The notes: a model not told the origin generated them from the letters alone. A DNA stretch of 32,347 nucleotides from a bacterium (GCA_016781505.1 JADDQF010000144.1:26461-58807); one strand, 5' to 3'. Positions 1 to 8,246 are shown, numbered from the stretch's first letter. Numbers and translations: made by a program.

Positions 1-450
1 AATTGTCGCTTCGTCTTCCGGCCGCGGCGAGCGTGCGTACGTGCCTACAATCACCACCTGGGGAAACCGCTGGGCCAATACCGTTGCGGTTGCTTCGGCC
101 ACGCCCAGAGTTGCTCCCAACAAAAACAGGCGCCAGCCGTGACTTTGACTTGCCGCCGCAAGCTGCTCGCACAGGTCCACGCTGGCTACCCGTCCGTGCA
201 AACGTTGGCCGGTAAGGCGCGCAGCGAGCTTCAAGCCCACTCCATCCGGCACCGCCAACGCCGCTGCACGCAGCACAGCGGCAAACGCCGGATGCTGTTG
301 GGCAGTCATCACGAATTCGGGATTAATGGTCACAATCTGATGGGGCATGCCTGCCTGGATAAATGCCTCAATGTGTGTCAGCGTTTCAGCCATCGAAACG
401 TCGTCGATGCGCACGCCAAGCAACGTTATGTGGGATCGTTGGCGATTCAT
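1..450 (-). CDS. WecG/TagA/CpsF family glycosyltransferase, 3' part missing (N-terminal 150 residues)
   Basis: Reading the minus strand from the ATG at 450 gives 150 codons without a stop up to the window edge, so the C-terminal part lies outside. The translation starts MNRQRSHITLLGVRIDDVSM and contains the family hallmarks TINPEFVM (about residues 42-49) and VPDGVGLKLAARL (about 67-79), followed by GWRLFLLGA. Members of this family (E. coli WecG, Bacillus TagA) transfer ManNAc or a related N-acetylhexosamine(uronic acid) onto an undecaprenyl-linked sugar at the cytoplasmic membrane face during surface polysaccharide synthesis; the exact sugar cannot be told here. No Shine-Dalgarno is visible. 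A TATAGT box ends 7 bases before the ATG, pointing to a leaderless mRNA. The family call is firm; the function within this organism is inferred. Confidence 0.88.
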   Translation of the reverse strand, partial: MNRQRSHITLLGVRIDDVSMAETLTHIEAFIQAGMPHQIVTINPEFVMTAQQHPAFAAVLRAAALAVPDGVGLKLAARLTGQRLHGRVASVDLCEQLAAASQSHGWRLFLLGATLGVAEATATVLAQRFPQVVIVGTYARSPRPEDEATI

Positions 451-457
451 ACTCGGC

Positions 458-463
458 ACTATA
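458..463 (-). promoter_or_regulatory. -10 box (TATAGT) of the wecG-like gene, probable leaderless promoter
   Basis: The minus strand reads TATAGT, then seven bases, then the ATG at 450. A start site 6-8 bases beyond a -10 box would fall at the start codon itself. No convincing -35 element is seen. The upstream neighbour on this strand is closed by a terminator at 487-512, so the gene needs its own promoter here. Confidence 0.5.
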
Positions 464-486
464 CCGCATTCCAGTCCAGCTTAAAC

Positions 487-512
487 ACAAAACGGGTCCC
501 GCGTGGGACCCG
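487..512 (-). terminator. Rho-independent terminator after the lipoprotein gene
   Basis: A perfect 8-bp stem (493-500 with 505-512; CGGGTCCC against GGGACCCG) has a 4-base loop. On the minus strand it is followed by TTTTGTGTTT. It lies 20 bases past the stop codon of the lipoprotein gene at 532 and before the promoter of the wecG-like gene, so it separates the two transcripts. Confidence 0.85.
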
Positions 513-531
513 CTTTCAACCATGCTGCTGC

Positions 532-1104
532 TTACGGTACGGTAATCGGAATCGGCGAGCGCTCTTTGGTACCGTTCGCATACGTCAGTTCAAGGTCAAC
601 CGTGTAGTCGCCTGCGACCGGAAAATATTTGGCGTAGTCGGTGGGCTCAATCGTCAGCTTGCCGCTGGAATTTTCCTCGAGCACGGCCCCTTTGACCGAC
701 TCTGCGCCCGCCGGCACCTGCGTAATCACCCAGCGGTAATTCGTTACGTCCGCAACCTGCTGTGTTGTATCCAGCACAAGTGGCTGATCGCGCTGTAAAC
801 GGAGATCGGAGGGCGTCAGGCCTTCAACGGTTGTCTCGGCTTCGTTTGCCAACGCCTGCAAATCTGCTTCGCTCAGGAGCGATGATGGATCCAGTTCCGC
901 TGCCGCATCTGCGATCACGGAAGCTGCTGCTTCCACGCCCGCCGCTGCTTCCGCGATGGCCGACGCAGCTGCTTCCGCAACGTCGGATGGAACGGCCACA
1001 CCTGCGGCAGATGCGGCCTCCTGGGCGGCTTGATCAACTTGCGCGGGCCCGCAGGCGGACAAAATCATGATCGCGGCGACCGCGATCCACTTGCCTGACT
1101 TCAC
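532..1104 (-). CDS. Alanine-rich secreted lipoprotein with a C-terminal PKD-like domain
   Basis: A 190-residue protein of unknown function. The chosen start is the GTG at 1104, because AAGGAGGG lies 6 bases upstream and the product then begins directly with a lipoprotein signal peptide: basic N-terminus, hydrophobic stretch, and the lipobox ILSAC with the lipidated Cys at residue 18. An in-frame ATG at 1164 would add 20 residues before the signal and is unlikely. Residues 22-75 are extremely Ala-rich, with a near-duplicated segment (AAASAIAEAAAG, then AAASVIADAAAE), probably a helical stalk. The last 70 residues are beta-rich, with YRWVITQVPAG and AGDYTVDLELTYANGT, resembling a PKD/Ig-like fold. 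It is probably anchored on the outer face of the cytoplasmic membrane. It is likely cotranscribed with the small winged-helix-like gene 66 bases upstream. Confidence 0.82.
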   Translation of the reverse strand: MKSGKWIAVAAIMILSACGPAQVDQAAQEAASAAGVAVPSDVAEAAASAIAEAAAGVEAAASVIADAAAELDPSSLLSEADLQALANEAETTVEGLTPSDLRLQRDQPLVLDTTQQVADVTNYRWVITQVPAGAESVKGAVLEENSSGKLTIEPTDYAKYFPVAGDYTVDLELTYANGTKERSPIPITVP

Positions 1105-1170
1105 TTGATGCCCTCCTTGCGAGATTGTGAATTGTGACTCACAGTTGTGCAAGAAGTGGACCATAGGCTG

Positions 1171-1545
1171 CTAAGCCACGCGGCTGATCAAACGCTGCGG
1201 AAATTCTTTACGATATGGGGCGTACAGCTCAAGGTCGTGCAGCAAAGCCAGCAGCTCAATGCGCTGCAGCGGATAGGTGTACGCTTCTTGGAGCAAGCGC
1301 AAACCAGAGCGTAGCTCGGTGGACGGACTGCAGCAATATTGATTGCCACAGCGCGTTAACAGTCCATCCTCAACCAGCTCGTTCAAGGCCGCTTCAACAC
1401 TCCAGATATCACGGCAAACCCGCTGGGCCAGAACCTGGGCGGTGGCGCAGAGCTCGTTCTGCTCCTCAAAACGCAGCACAAGCGCAAGCTTGCACGACGT
1501 GTTGATGCCGCTTTCAAGTAACTGTTTTACTCGGGGGTCCAACAT
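1171..1545 (-). CDS. Small cysteine-rich protein, possible winged-helix domain
   Basis: A 124-residue protein with no family I can name. The start at 1545 is supported by GGAGGAGG five bases upstream. Residues about 33-70 (AQVLAQRVCRDIWSVEAALN, then ELVEDGLLTR) follow the pattern of a winged-helix DNA-binding domain: helix, turn, recognition helix, then a short 'GLL' strand. Six cysteines occur in 124 residues, including a CGNQYCC cluster at the putative wing, so metal or redox binding is conceivable. The C-terminal 45 residues are predicted helical. It precedes the lipoprotein gene by 66 bases on the same strand and would share its promoter at 1662-1670. A regulatory role is inference only. 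Confidence 0.72.
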   Translation of the reverse strand: MLDPRVKQLLESGINTSCKLALVLRFEEQNELCATAQVLAQRVCRDIWSVEAALNELVEDGLLTRCGNQYCCSPSTELRSGLRLLQEAYTYPLQRIELLALLHDLELYAPYRKEFPQRLISRVA

Positions 1546-1661
1546 GGGGGCCTCCTCCCTGATCCTCTTTGACCAGCTCGTACAGCATATCCTGCTGGCA
1601 ACATGCGGTGTACAGTGCCGCGGGGGCCAGCGAGAGCGAATGGTACACTGTAGTTATGTGT

Positions 1662-1670
1662 AGTATAGCA
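1662..1670 (-). promoter_or_regulatory. Extended -10 promoter (TGC-TATACT) for the winged-helix/lipoprotein operon
   Basis: The minus strand reads TGCTATACT, an extended -10 box. A poor -35 match (TTCCAA) lies 17 bases upstream. Transcription from here would leave a leader of about 110 bases before the ATG at 1545. The same TGC-TATA(A/C)T string recurs before hisC and before the GT2 gene in this window. Confidence 0.5.
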
Positions 1671-1711
1671 GGAATAAGTACTCATTGGAAGTAGAGTTTT
1701 GACATATTTTT

Positions 1712-4024
1712 ATGAAAATATCAGACATTATTCAGGTTATTGGCGCTCGGCCGGAGTATCGCGAGCGCATTGTGCATACGGAGCGCCTTGGTGGGCGCAT
1801 GGCGGAGTGGGCTGCGCCCGCGCAGCCGTTAACCCGGCCCTTGCAAGCGGCCCTGGCCGCCCAAGGTATTGAGCAGCTGTACCGCCATCAGGCCGAAGCA
1901 GTGGATCTGGCGCGCGCAGGGCAGCACCTCGGTGTGGTGACGGCGACGGCATCGGGCAAGACGCTCTGCTACCATCTGCCCACGCTGGAAGCATTGCTGG
2001 CCGATCCCCGCTCGCGCGCGTTGTACCTGTTTCCGACCAAAGCGTTGGCGCAAGATCAGCTGCGTGCGCTCCACGAGCTAGCGGGCACCCATTTGCCCCA
2101 CCTCCGCGCCGCGATATACGACGGTGACACGCCGCAAGCGGAGCGATCAGCAGCGCGTTCCAGTGCCAATATCGTGCTGTCCAATCCGGACATGCTGCAC
2201 GTCGGCATTTTGCCCAACCATGATCGCGGGTGGAGCCGTTTTCTCAGCCGGCTTAAGGTGGTCGTGATCGACGAGGCGCATGTGTACCGTGGTGTGTTCG
2301 GCTCACATGTTGCGCTGCTGCTGCGGCGGCTGCGGCGGTTGTGCCGCGTGTATGGCAGCGATCCGCAGTTTATCTTTGCTTCGGCCACGATCGGTAATCC
2401 CCAGGCCCACCTTGAGGCCCTGCTCGGCGATCAGGTGGCGATCATCGAGGGCAATGGCGCTCCCAGCGGGCCGCGTACCATTCTGTTTTGGAATCCACCG
2501 CTGCAAAGCGCCGCTTCGGACCAGCGCGCCTCGACCAACGTTGAAACAACTGCGCTGTTTAGCGACCTCGTCAGTCAGGAGATCAAGACGATTGCCTTTA
2601 CGCGTGCTCGAAAGATCGCCGAGCTGTTGGTACGCTATGCCCGTGATCGGCTGGAGCCGCATCAGCCAGAATTAGCGACGCGGATTGCCTCGTACCGGGC
2701 GGGCTACCAGGCCCAGGATCGGCGCGCCATTGAGCGCGCACTGTTTGCCGGCGAGCTGGTTGGGCTTGTTTCCACCAACGCCATGGAGCTGGGCGTCGAT
2801 ATTGGCGGCTTAGATGCGGCAATCTTGAACGGCTATCCCGGCACCGTGGCGAGCACCTGGCAGCAGCTGGGCCGGGCTGGTCGCGGCCAGCAGCCCAGCC
2901 TCGGCGTGTTGGTTGCGCTGGACGATCCGATGGATCAGTATTGGATGCGTCACCCCCACGAATTTTTTGCACGACCCCACGAACAGGCTCGCATTGCGCT
3001 CGACAACCCGTATATTTTGGCCGACCATCTCCTTTGCGCGGCCTATGAGCGGCCGTTGGAGCCGGGTGAGACTGTGGGTTGGTTCGGGGAAGCTGCCGCG
3101 CCAATCGTCGCCGGCCTGATCGAGGATAGCCTCCTGCTGGAGCGCGGCGGCAAAGCGTACGCGCCCATCGGCAGCTATCCCGCGCAGCATGTCTCGATTC
3201 GCGCAACGGGCGGCGAGACCGTGGAGCTGCGCTCCGAGAACGGCCTGCTGATCGAGCGCGTGCCGGTTAACCGCGCGCCCTATGAAATTCATACCGGCGC
3301 AATCTATCTGCATCAAGGCGAAAGTTACCTTGTGCTTGAGCTAGATGTCACAACCGGCGTAGCTGTGGCTCGTCAAGCCGACGTGAACTATTACACACAG
3401 CCCCGTGATGTTACCGATATTGAGGTAACCGAGGTGCGAGCCAGCCGTGAGCTAGCGATTGATGGCGGCGTGGCGCGCGCATTTTTTGGCGAGGTCGATG
3501 TGCGGCGCACGGTGGTCGGCTACCGGCGCAAAGCGTTGTATCGCGAAGATGTGATCAGCGACCATGAGCTGGATCTGCCGCCACAGCAATTTGTTACCCA
3601 CGCGATCTGGTTTACCTTGCCGCGTCCTATGTCGGAGCGCATGCGGCTTGCGCAGCGGGACCTGCCCGGTGGCCTGCACGCGGCGGAGCACGCGATGATC
3701 GCCTTGCTGCCACTGCTGGCCATGTGTGACCGCTGGGATATTGGCGGTGTTTCGACGGCCTGGCACCCAGATACCGATGCGGCCACCATTTTCATCTATG
3801 ATGGCGTGCCCGGCGGCGTGGGTATCAGTGAGCTAGGGTATCACGAGCTTGAAGCCTGGTGGCGCATGACGCGCGATCTGCTGCGCGAATGTCCGTGTGT
3901 CGATGGCTGCCCGAGCTGTGTTCAAAGTCCTAAATGCGGCAACGGCAACCATCCGCTCGATAAAGGCGTGGCCTTGGAGATATTGGAGCTGATGCTAACC
4001 GGCTCGGTGGCACCTGCCGTCTAG
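1712..4024 (+). CDS. MrfA/YprA-like DEAD/DEAH-box helicase with C-terminal DUF1998 zinc-binding region
   Basis: A 770-residue superfamily 2 helicase. In order: Q-motif-like region RHQAEAV near residue 59, Walker A TATASGKT (about 77-84), DEAH box VVIDEAH (about 184-191), motif III SATIG, the second RecA domain with AFTRARK, and motifs V/VI as STNAMELGVDIGG and QQLGRAGRG. The C-terminal half ends in a Cys cluster, CPCVDGCPSC then KC, near residues 727-745, typical of the DUF1998 domain of Bacillus MrfA (749 residues), where four Cys bind zinc. MrfA is a 3'-5' DNA helicase acting in a nucleotide-excision-independent repair route for mitomycin-type lesions. Its usual partner, the exonuclease MrfB, is not in this window. 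The start is the most upstream plausible ATG and has no clear Shine-Dalgarno. The gene ends 24 bases before the convergent AAA+ gene. Family assignment is firm; repair role is by homology. Confidence 0.92.
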   Translation: MKISDIIQVIGARPEYRERIVHTERLGGRMAEWAAPAQPLTRPLQAALAAQGIEQLYRHQAEAVDLARAGQHLGVVTATASGKTLCYHLPTLEALLADPRSRALYLFPTKALAQDQLRALHELAGTHLPHLRAAIYDGDTPQAERSAARSSANIVLSNPDMLHVGILPNHDRGWSRFLSRLKVVVIDEAHVYRGVFGSHVALLLRRLRRLCRVYGSDPQFIFASATIGNPQAHLEALLGDQVAIIEGNGAPSGPRTILFWNPPLQSAASDQRASTNVETTALFSDLVSQEIKTIAFTRARKIAELLVRYARDRLEPHQPELATRIASYRAGYQAQDRRAIERALFAGELVGLVSTNAMELGVDIGGLDAAILNGYPGTVASTWQQLGRAGRGQQPSLGVLVALDDPMDQYWMRHPHEFFARPHEQARIALDNPYILADHLLCAAYERPLEPGETVGWFGEAAAPIVAGLIEDSLLLERGGKAYAPIGSYPAQHVSIRATGGETVELRSENGLLIERVPVNRAPYEIHTGAIYLHQGESYLVLELDVTTGVAVARQADVNYYTQPRDVTDIEVTEVRASRELAIDGGVARAFFGEVDVRRTVVGYRRKALYREDVISDHELDLPPQQFVTHAIWFTLPRPMSERMRLAQRDLPGGLHAAEHAMIALLPLLAMCDRWDIGGVSTAWHPDTDAATIFIYDGVPGGVGISELGYHELEAWWRMTRDLLRECPCVDGCPSCVQSPKCGNGNHPLDKGVALEILELMLTGSVAPAV

Positions 4025-4048
4025 CGTAGTTGATACCGCTCGGCTATG

Positions 4049-5092
4049 CTACACCAGCACCTGTGCAGCATCGAGTACCTGGCGTATCGCCGCGTCTTCC
4101 ACGGCGACTCGTTCAGCTTCGGCGTCGATCGCCGCCGAGCGGCGTTGGCGCAGCACCAATGGCGCGATCCGCTGCACATCGTTGGTGTCGGCGACGGGCC
4201 GGTCGAGCAGCGCGGCATGAGCCCGGGCCGCCTCCAGCAACACAATCTCGGCCCGGTGGGACGGGATGTTGAGTGCGCCCACCACTTCGACGGCCAGCAG
4301 CTCGGCGTCTGCGGTTGGCTCGATCGCGGGCAGCGCATCACGGGCAGCGCTGACCGTTGCCGCGAGCGTTGCGACCTGGTCGGCGTAGCGGGCGTGAAAG
4401 GCGACCGGATCTGCTTTATAGGCGCGCGCCCGACGCGTGGCCTCCAGCCGCTGCGCGCCGGCGGATAAGGGGGGCGTCCAAACCCGAAGTCCAAAGCGAT
4501 CCAGAATTTGAGGCCGGAGGCGGCCTTCTTCAGGGTTCATCGAGCCGATTAAAATAAAGCGCGACGGGAACAGCCGGACCATCGCGCCCCGGCGGACAAA
4601 CGTCCGACCCTGCGCGGCAGCGTCCAGGATCGCATCGACCACCGCTGGCTCTAGGAGGTTGACCTCGTCAATATACAGTACGTTGCCATGTGCTACCGCC
4701 AGCGCTCCAGGCTCGAGCAGCACGCGCCGCTGTTCCAGCGCCACCCGCTCGTTCATGCCCCCGACAACATCTTCCAAGCGGGCATTCAGTGGTAGCTCGA
4801 TCAGCCGCATCGGCTCGGTCACCACAAGGGGCTCGCCATGTGCCACCCGTTCGCGGCAATCCGGGCATAGCACGTCTCCCTCGGCGGGCATGCAGCCCCG
4901 GCGACAAACCGAGCGCTGCACCAGTGGCATCAAATCCAGCAGCGCACGCACCGCCGTGGTCTTGCCGACGCCATACGGCCCTTCGATGAGTACGCCGCCG
5001 ATTGCAGGATTAATCAGCGCCAGCAGCAGCGCCAGCTTAAGCTCTTCTTGCCCGACCAGCGCCGGAAACGGGTAGTTGTTGGTTTGATCCAT
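4049..5092 (-). CDS. Magnesium-chelatase subunit I-like AAA+ ATPase (orphan ChlI/BchI homolog)
   Basis: A 347-residue AAA+ ATPase. It shows Walker A GPYGVGKTT (residues 38-46), Walker B VLYIDEVNLL (138-147) and the ChlI-type GSMNPEEGRLRPQILDRFG (183-201) with its sensor and arginine-finger residues. Length and motif order match the I subunit of Mg-chelatase (ChlI/BchI, about 340-350 residues). Four cysteines at 63, 67, 76 and 79 form a C-x3-C-x8-C-x2-C cluster just after the Walker A helix and may bind zinc. No H or D subunit and no other chlorophyll gene is nearby, so the presence of this gene does not show phototrophy; such orphans also occur in non-phototrophs, where they are thought to work with VWA-domain partners. 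A weak AAAGG lies about 14 bases upstream of the ATG. Family firm, substrate unknown. Confidence 0.88.
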   Translation of the reverse strand: MDQTNNYPFPALVGQEELKLALLLALINPAIGGVLIEGPYGVGKTTAVRALLDLMPLVQRSVCRRGCMPAEGDVLCPDCRERVAHGEPLVVTEPMRLIELPLNARLEDVVGGMNERVALEQRRVLLEPGALAVAHGNVLYIDEVNLLEPAVVDAILDAAAQGRTFVRRGAMVRLFPSRFILIGSMNPEEGRLRPQILDRFGLRVWTPPLSAGAQRLEATRRARAYKADPVAFHARYADQVATLAATVSAARDALPAIEPTADAELLAVEVVGALNIPSHRAEIVLLEAARAHAALLDRPVADTNDVQRIAPLVLRQRRSAAIDAEAERVAVEDAAIRQVLDAAQVLV

Positions 5093-5277
5093 GAAACGTT
5101 TTGTGCCTTTGTCCGCTCATCGCGCCAGAACGGTCCACCAAGCGCGACAATTCAGGAGCAGCCCGCCATTAGCACGCTTGATTCGATCAGCTTGGCGCGA
5201 TGTTATGCAACTGCCCGTATCTGCAACCGGGCAGACTAATGGCCGGATCATAAACACATAGCCCTGTGCACTGCAAT

Positions 5278-5310
5278 CCGCCATCGGTCCTGTTGCATTG
5301 CCGATGGCGG
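5278..5310. repeat. Perfect 10-bp inverted repeat (stem-loop) between the DUF503 and AAA+ genes
   Basis: CCGCCATCGG at 5278-5287 is exactly complementary to CCGATGGCGG at 5301-5310, with a 13-base loop. It lies 56 bases past the stop of the DUF503 gene on the minus strand. Neither side has a T-run, so it is not a classical terminator. It could stabilise a 3' end or act with Rho. The rest of 5093-5365 shows no gene or convincing promoter. Confidence 0.55.
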
Positions 5311-5365
5311 GGGAGCGGCGTACGTATTTGGAGTCGCGGCAGTTGTTTATGACCCGTCGGCGTGG

Positions 5366-5650
5366 CTACAGCACTTCGATATCGGTTTGAACGATCTCCA
5401 CATCCGGCCGGTTGTCATACACCCAATCGATCACGGCGTTCAGCTGTTGGTGGGCATACTGCTTGTCGCCCGACACACAGGCCACGCCGATCACTGCGTT
5501 TTGCCAGCGATCTTGCTCGGCAACCTCGGCCACTGAGATGTTAAACTCGTTGCGGAGGCGCGCAATAACGGATTTGACGATGCTGCGCTTGTCCTTCAGC
5601 GAATGACATGTTTCCAAACGTAGATGTACGGCAAGCGTTCCAATAAACAT
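5366..5650 (-). CDS. DUF503 (YlxP-like) small protein
   Basis: A 94-residue protein matching the DUF503 family in length and pattern: an N-terminal strand MFIGTLAVHLRL, the conserved HSLKDKRSIVKSVI helix near residues 16-29, then ISVAEVAEQDRWQNAVIGVA and a C-terminal helix-strand. Family members such as Bacillus YlxP are often encoded near infB/rbfA and have been linked to ribosome assembly, but the function is not settled. Here it instead follows the Lon-domain gene, 56 bases downstream on the same strand. GGGAG and AGAGGA precede the ATG. No signal peptide or membrane segment. Confidence 0.88.
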   Translation of the reverse strand: MFIGTLAVHLRLETCHSLKDKRSIVKSVIARLRNEFNISVAEVAEQDRWQNAVIGVACVSGDKQYAHQQLNAVIDWVYDNRPDVEIVQTDIEVL

Positions 5651-5706
5651 TCCTCTGCTCCCAACTCTTTATATTGGTGTGAACTTGCAGCCTCGAACAG
5701 CCAGCC

Positions 5707-6354
5707 CTAATTGAGCGTCCACGGACCGGTGCTGGTAGGCAGTGGCCCATGCGGCGCCTGGGGCAACAAATGTAGCTCACGATCAAGCGCATCGGCGATG
5801 GCCGCAAGCCGGTCCTCAAGGTCGGCCTCCAACAGCTGCTGCTTGGAATAATCGATGACACGGAACTGCGATGAAAGCTGATACGAGAGCGCAAGGGGAT
5901 CGTCCGGCAGGTCGTCCATCTGCTGTGCAACGCCCGTTGCATGAGCTAATGCATCGCGGTGTTTGCTATACAAGGCGCATACCTGGTCGGCCATTGCCAC
6001 CGCTTCGGCCGTCATTTCATCCGTCAGGTACGCGACGTTAGCGACGAGATACGGCTCACGCTGCACAATCTGCTCGATCCGAAACCGCCGATCGCCAACG
6101 GCCGCCAGCAGCATTCGACCGTCGGTCAGCTTGACCACATTTTGAATCACCGCGGTTGTGCCGATAGCATATGGCTCTGCTGTTGGGCCGCCCTCGGCCG
6201 CTCCTTCGCGGATCAGCACAACGCCGAACGGTTGCTCAAGCCGGATGCACCGGTCAATCATGTCGCGGTACCGCTCCTCAAAAATATGCAGTGGCAATGT
6301 CGCACCTGGAAACAGCACAAGGTGAAGAGGAAAAAGGGCCAACAAATTGTCCAT
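5707..6354 (-). CDS. Stand-alone Lon substrate-binding-domain protein
   Basis: A 215-residue protein made of the N-terminal substrate-binding domain of Lon protease (LON_substr_bdg). The opening LFPLHLVLFPGATLPLHIFE and the following ERYRDMIDRC (to about residue 38) are the family signature, followed by FGVVLI, GTTAVIQNV, DGRMLLAAVGDRRFRI and a helical C-terminus. There is no AAA+ or protease domain, so it cannot be Lon itself. Proteins of this type are widespread in bacteria and their role is uncertain (possibly substrate recruitment or chaperoning). AGAGG lies 5 bases before the ATG. It follows the CCA-transferase gene by 33 bases and is probably cotranscribed with it and with the DUF503 gene. 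Confidence 0.88.
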   Translation of the reverse strand: MDNLLALFPLHLVLFPGATLPLHIFEERYRDMIDRCIRLEQPFGVVLIREGAAEGGPTAEPYAIGTTAVIQNVVKLTDGRMLLAAVGDRRFRIEQIVQREPYLVANVAYLTDEMTAEAVAMADQVCALYSKHRDALAHATGVAQQMDDLPDDPLALSYQLSSQFRVIDYSKQQLLEADLEDRLAAIADALDRELHLLPQAPHGPLPTSTGPWTLN

Positions 6355-6387
6355 ACCAACCTCTACGAACTAAAAGAATGGTAGCAC

Positions 6388-7659
6388 CTACGTGGTGCTG
6401 GCATCCTGCTGTGTCAGCCATTCTAACGCAGCGTCATGATCGGCGATCGCGCCCCGGAGCTGGGCCTGCCGCGCGGCTGCCAAAATTTCACGGTACCGCG
6501 GGCCGGGCGCAACGCCGTGTGCGCGCAAATCTTCGCCCGTCAGCAAGGGCGGCAGCGAGCGAATGGCATCAAGGTAGCGCTCAATATGTGCCGCAACCGG
6601 GGGCGGGGCAACCAGCCGCAGTGTGTGCAACGCGGCAGTGCTGTAGGGCTGCAATACCTGCTCCAATGTGTTGGCGTCCAAGGCTGCTTGGAGCAGCGCT
6701 GGCGGGATCGTCAACGGTAGCTCTTGGAGCAGTTTGCGTTCGGCCGTCGGCAGATTGTAGCGGGCAGCAAATGCGGTCCGTTGTTGCGCGGCAAGCGGCC
6801 AGATCAGCAAGCCGAAGCCGAGCAGCCGCGCCGGGGGATCGGAGGGTGGCTGCGTGCGGGCTGCCCTAAATTGCTGCCGCCAATCCGGACTCCACACCAG
6901 CCCGAGCTGGTGCAATGCAGCCCACTGGTGGATTAACGCCAATGCACCCTCCGGGTGCGGCTCGTCCAAGACTAACCATAGCTCGTTGAGGATACGCTGT
7001 GCGGACGTCCGGGCGATCATCTGCTGCGCTAGTGCGTCGTCGATCAGAGCACGGGTGTGTGGCTCAACCGTAAATTCAAGCCGGGCGGCAAATCGTGCGG
7101 CGCGCAGGATGCGGGTGGGGTCGTCGATAAAGGAACGATCATGGAGCACACGGATGATTTGAGCGGTGATATCTCCCAAGCCGTCAAACGGATCAAGCAA
7201 TGGGTCCGTTTGTTGCGCGGTGAGCGCTAGCGCCAGGGCGTTGATCGTAAAATCTCGGCGGGCCAGATCGTCATACATGTGCGAGGGTGTGATCTCGGGC
7301 AGCGCGGCCGGCGTGGGGTACACTTCGCGGCGGGCCGTGACAAAATCAAGCGCGTACGATTGGCCGGCGACCAGGGTTTCAACAACAGCGGTCCGAAACG
7401 CGGCGTGTTTGGTAAGCCTGCCTTCCGTAACCCCGGCAAATGCTTCGGCGACGGGCCACGCATCGCCTGCGATAACCAGATCCAGATCCGTGATAGGACG
7501 GCCCAGCACAAGATCGCGCACGGGACCGCCAACCAGGTACAGAGCGGCATCCTGCGCGGCTGCCATGGCGGCCGCTTGTTGCAGCAGCTGATACACCTCG
7601 GACGGCAATGCTTCCCGAAGCCGAGCGCGAAGACTTAGGGGATCGGACCATCGGCTCAC
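6388..7659 (-). CDS. CCA tRNA nucleotidyltransferase / poly(A) polymerase family protein
   Basis: A 423-residue class II nucleotidyltransferase. The catalytic motif [16 protein letters not shown] then ITDLDLVI (about residues 40-63) holds the metal-binding [15 protein letters not shown] (about 133-144) and [15 protein letters not shown] (about 180-194) are the ribose and nucleotide-binding motifs of the family. The C-terminal half is helical, as in CCA-adding and A-adding enzymes. The enzyme adds or repairs the 3' CCA of tRNA in the cytoplasm; from sequence alone an A- or CC-adding split enzyme or a poly(A) polymerase cannot be excluded. The tRNA-Ser in this window already encodes its CCA, so repair is a plausible job. 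The start is GTG at 7659, overlapping the hisB stop as GTGA, which suggests translational coupling. Confidence 0.88.
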   Translation of the reverse strand: MSRWSDPLSLRARLREALPSEVYQLLQQAAAMAAAQDAALYLVGGPVRDLVLGRPITDLDLVIAGDAWPVAEAFAGVTEGRLTKHAAFRTAVVETLVAGQSYALDFVTARREVYPTPAALPEITPSHMYDDLARRDFTINALALALTAQQTDPLLDPFDGLGDITAQIIRVLHDRSFIDDPTRILRAARFAARLEFTVEPHTRALIDDALAQQMIARTSAQRILNELWLVLDEPHPEGALALIHQWAALHQLGLVWSPDWRQQFRAARTQPPSDPPARLLGFGLLIWPLAAQQRTAFAARYNLPTAERKLLQELPLTIPPALLQAALDANTLEQVLQPYSTAALHTLRLVAPPPVAAHIERYLDAIRSLPPLLTGEDLRAHGVAPGPRYREILAAARQAQLRGAIADHDAALEWLTQQDASTT

Positions 7660-8246
7660 AAGCTGCCTTTGGTGCTTGGAATCTGCTCGCCCAGGCGTGG
7701 ATCAAGCCGAGTTGCGGCATCCAGCGCTCGGGCAAAGGCCTTGAAAAGGCCTTCCACTTTGTGATGGTCATTGCGGCCATACTGAACGCGTACATGCGCT
7801 GTGATGCGGCCATGGATCGCGATGGTTTCAAAGATATGCCAGATCAGATCGGTGCTTAGTCCGCCGATCCGCTGGGTGTGGAAGTCGGCGTCAACCACGG
7901 CGTAGGGCCGACCGCTGATATCGATCGCGGCAAAGCACAGCGCCTCGTCCATCGGCACAAACGCATGGGCGGTGCGCGCGATGCCGGCGCGGTTGCCCAG
8001 CGCTTCGTGCAGTGCCTGGCCCAGGCAAATCGCGACATCTTCCACGGTATGATGCTCGTCGATATGCAGATCGCCGCTGCAATCAACTTGGAGGTCGAAC
8101 TGGCCGTGCTTGGCAATATGTTCCAGCATATGGTCAAAAAACCCGACCCCCGTGCGAATCGTCGCTTGGCCCGAGCCGTCCAGGTTCAGGCTTAGTCGGA
8201 TTTGGGTTTCCTTGGTCCTGCGTTCAATCGTTGCCGTACGTGTCAT
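7656..8246 (-). CDS. hisB: Imidazoleglycerol-phosphate dehydratase
   Basis: A 196-residue monofunctional IGPD. It carries the duplicated manganese-binding motifs: [20 protein letters not shown] (residues 33-52), [11 protein letters not shown] (63-73) and, near the C-terminus, [17 protein letters not shown]. HisB converts imidazole glycerol phosphate to imidazole acetol phosphate, the step before the HisC transamination in histidine synthesis; it forms a 24-mer in the cytoplasm. The length fits the stand-alone enzyme (about 195 residues) and there is no fused phosphatase, which is consistent with the separate HisN-like gene upstream. It is separated from that gene by 139 bases with no clear terminator and overlaps the CCA-transferase gene by 4 bases. 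Confidence 0.97.
   Translation of the reverse strand: MTRTATIERRTKETQIRLSLNLDGSGQATIRTGVGFFDHMLEHIAKHGQFDLQVDCSGDLHIDEHHTVEDVAICLGQALHEALGNRAGIARTAHAFVPMDEALCFAAIDISGRPYAVVDADFHTQRIGGLSTDLIWHIFETIAIHGRITAHVRVQYGRNDHHKVEGLFKAFARALDAATRLDPRLGEQIPSTKGSL

Noticed and set aside
4049-5092. Evidence for phototrophy from the BchI-like gene
   Set aside because: No other bacteriochlorophyll, reaction-centre or carotenoid gene is in the window, and orphan ChlI-like ATPases occur in non-phototrophs.
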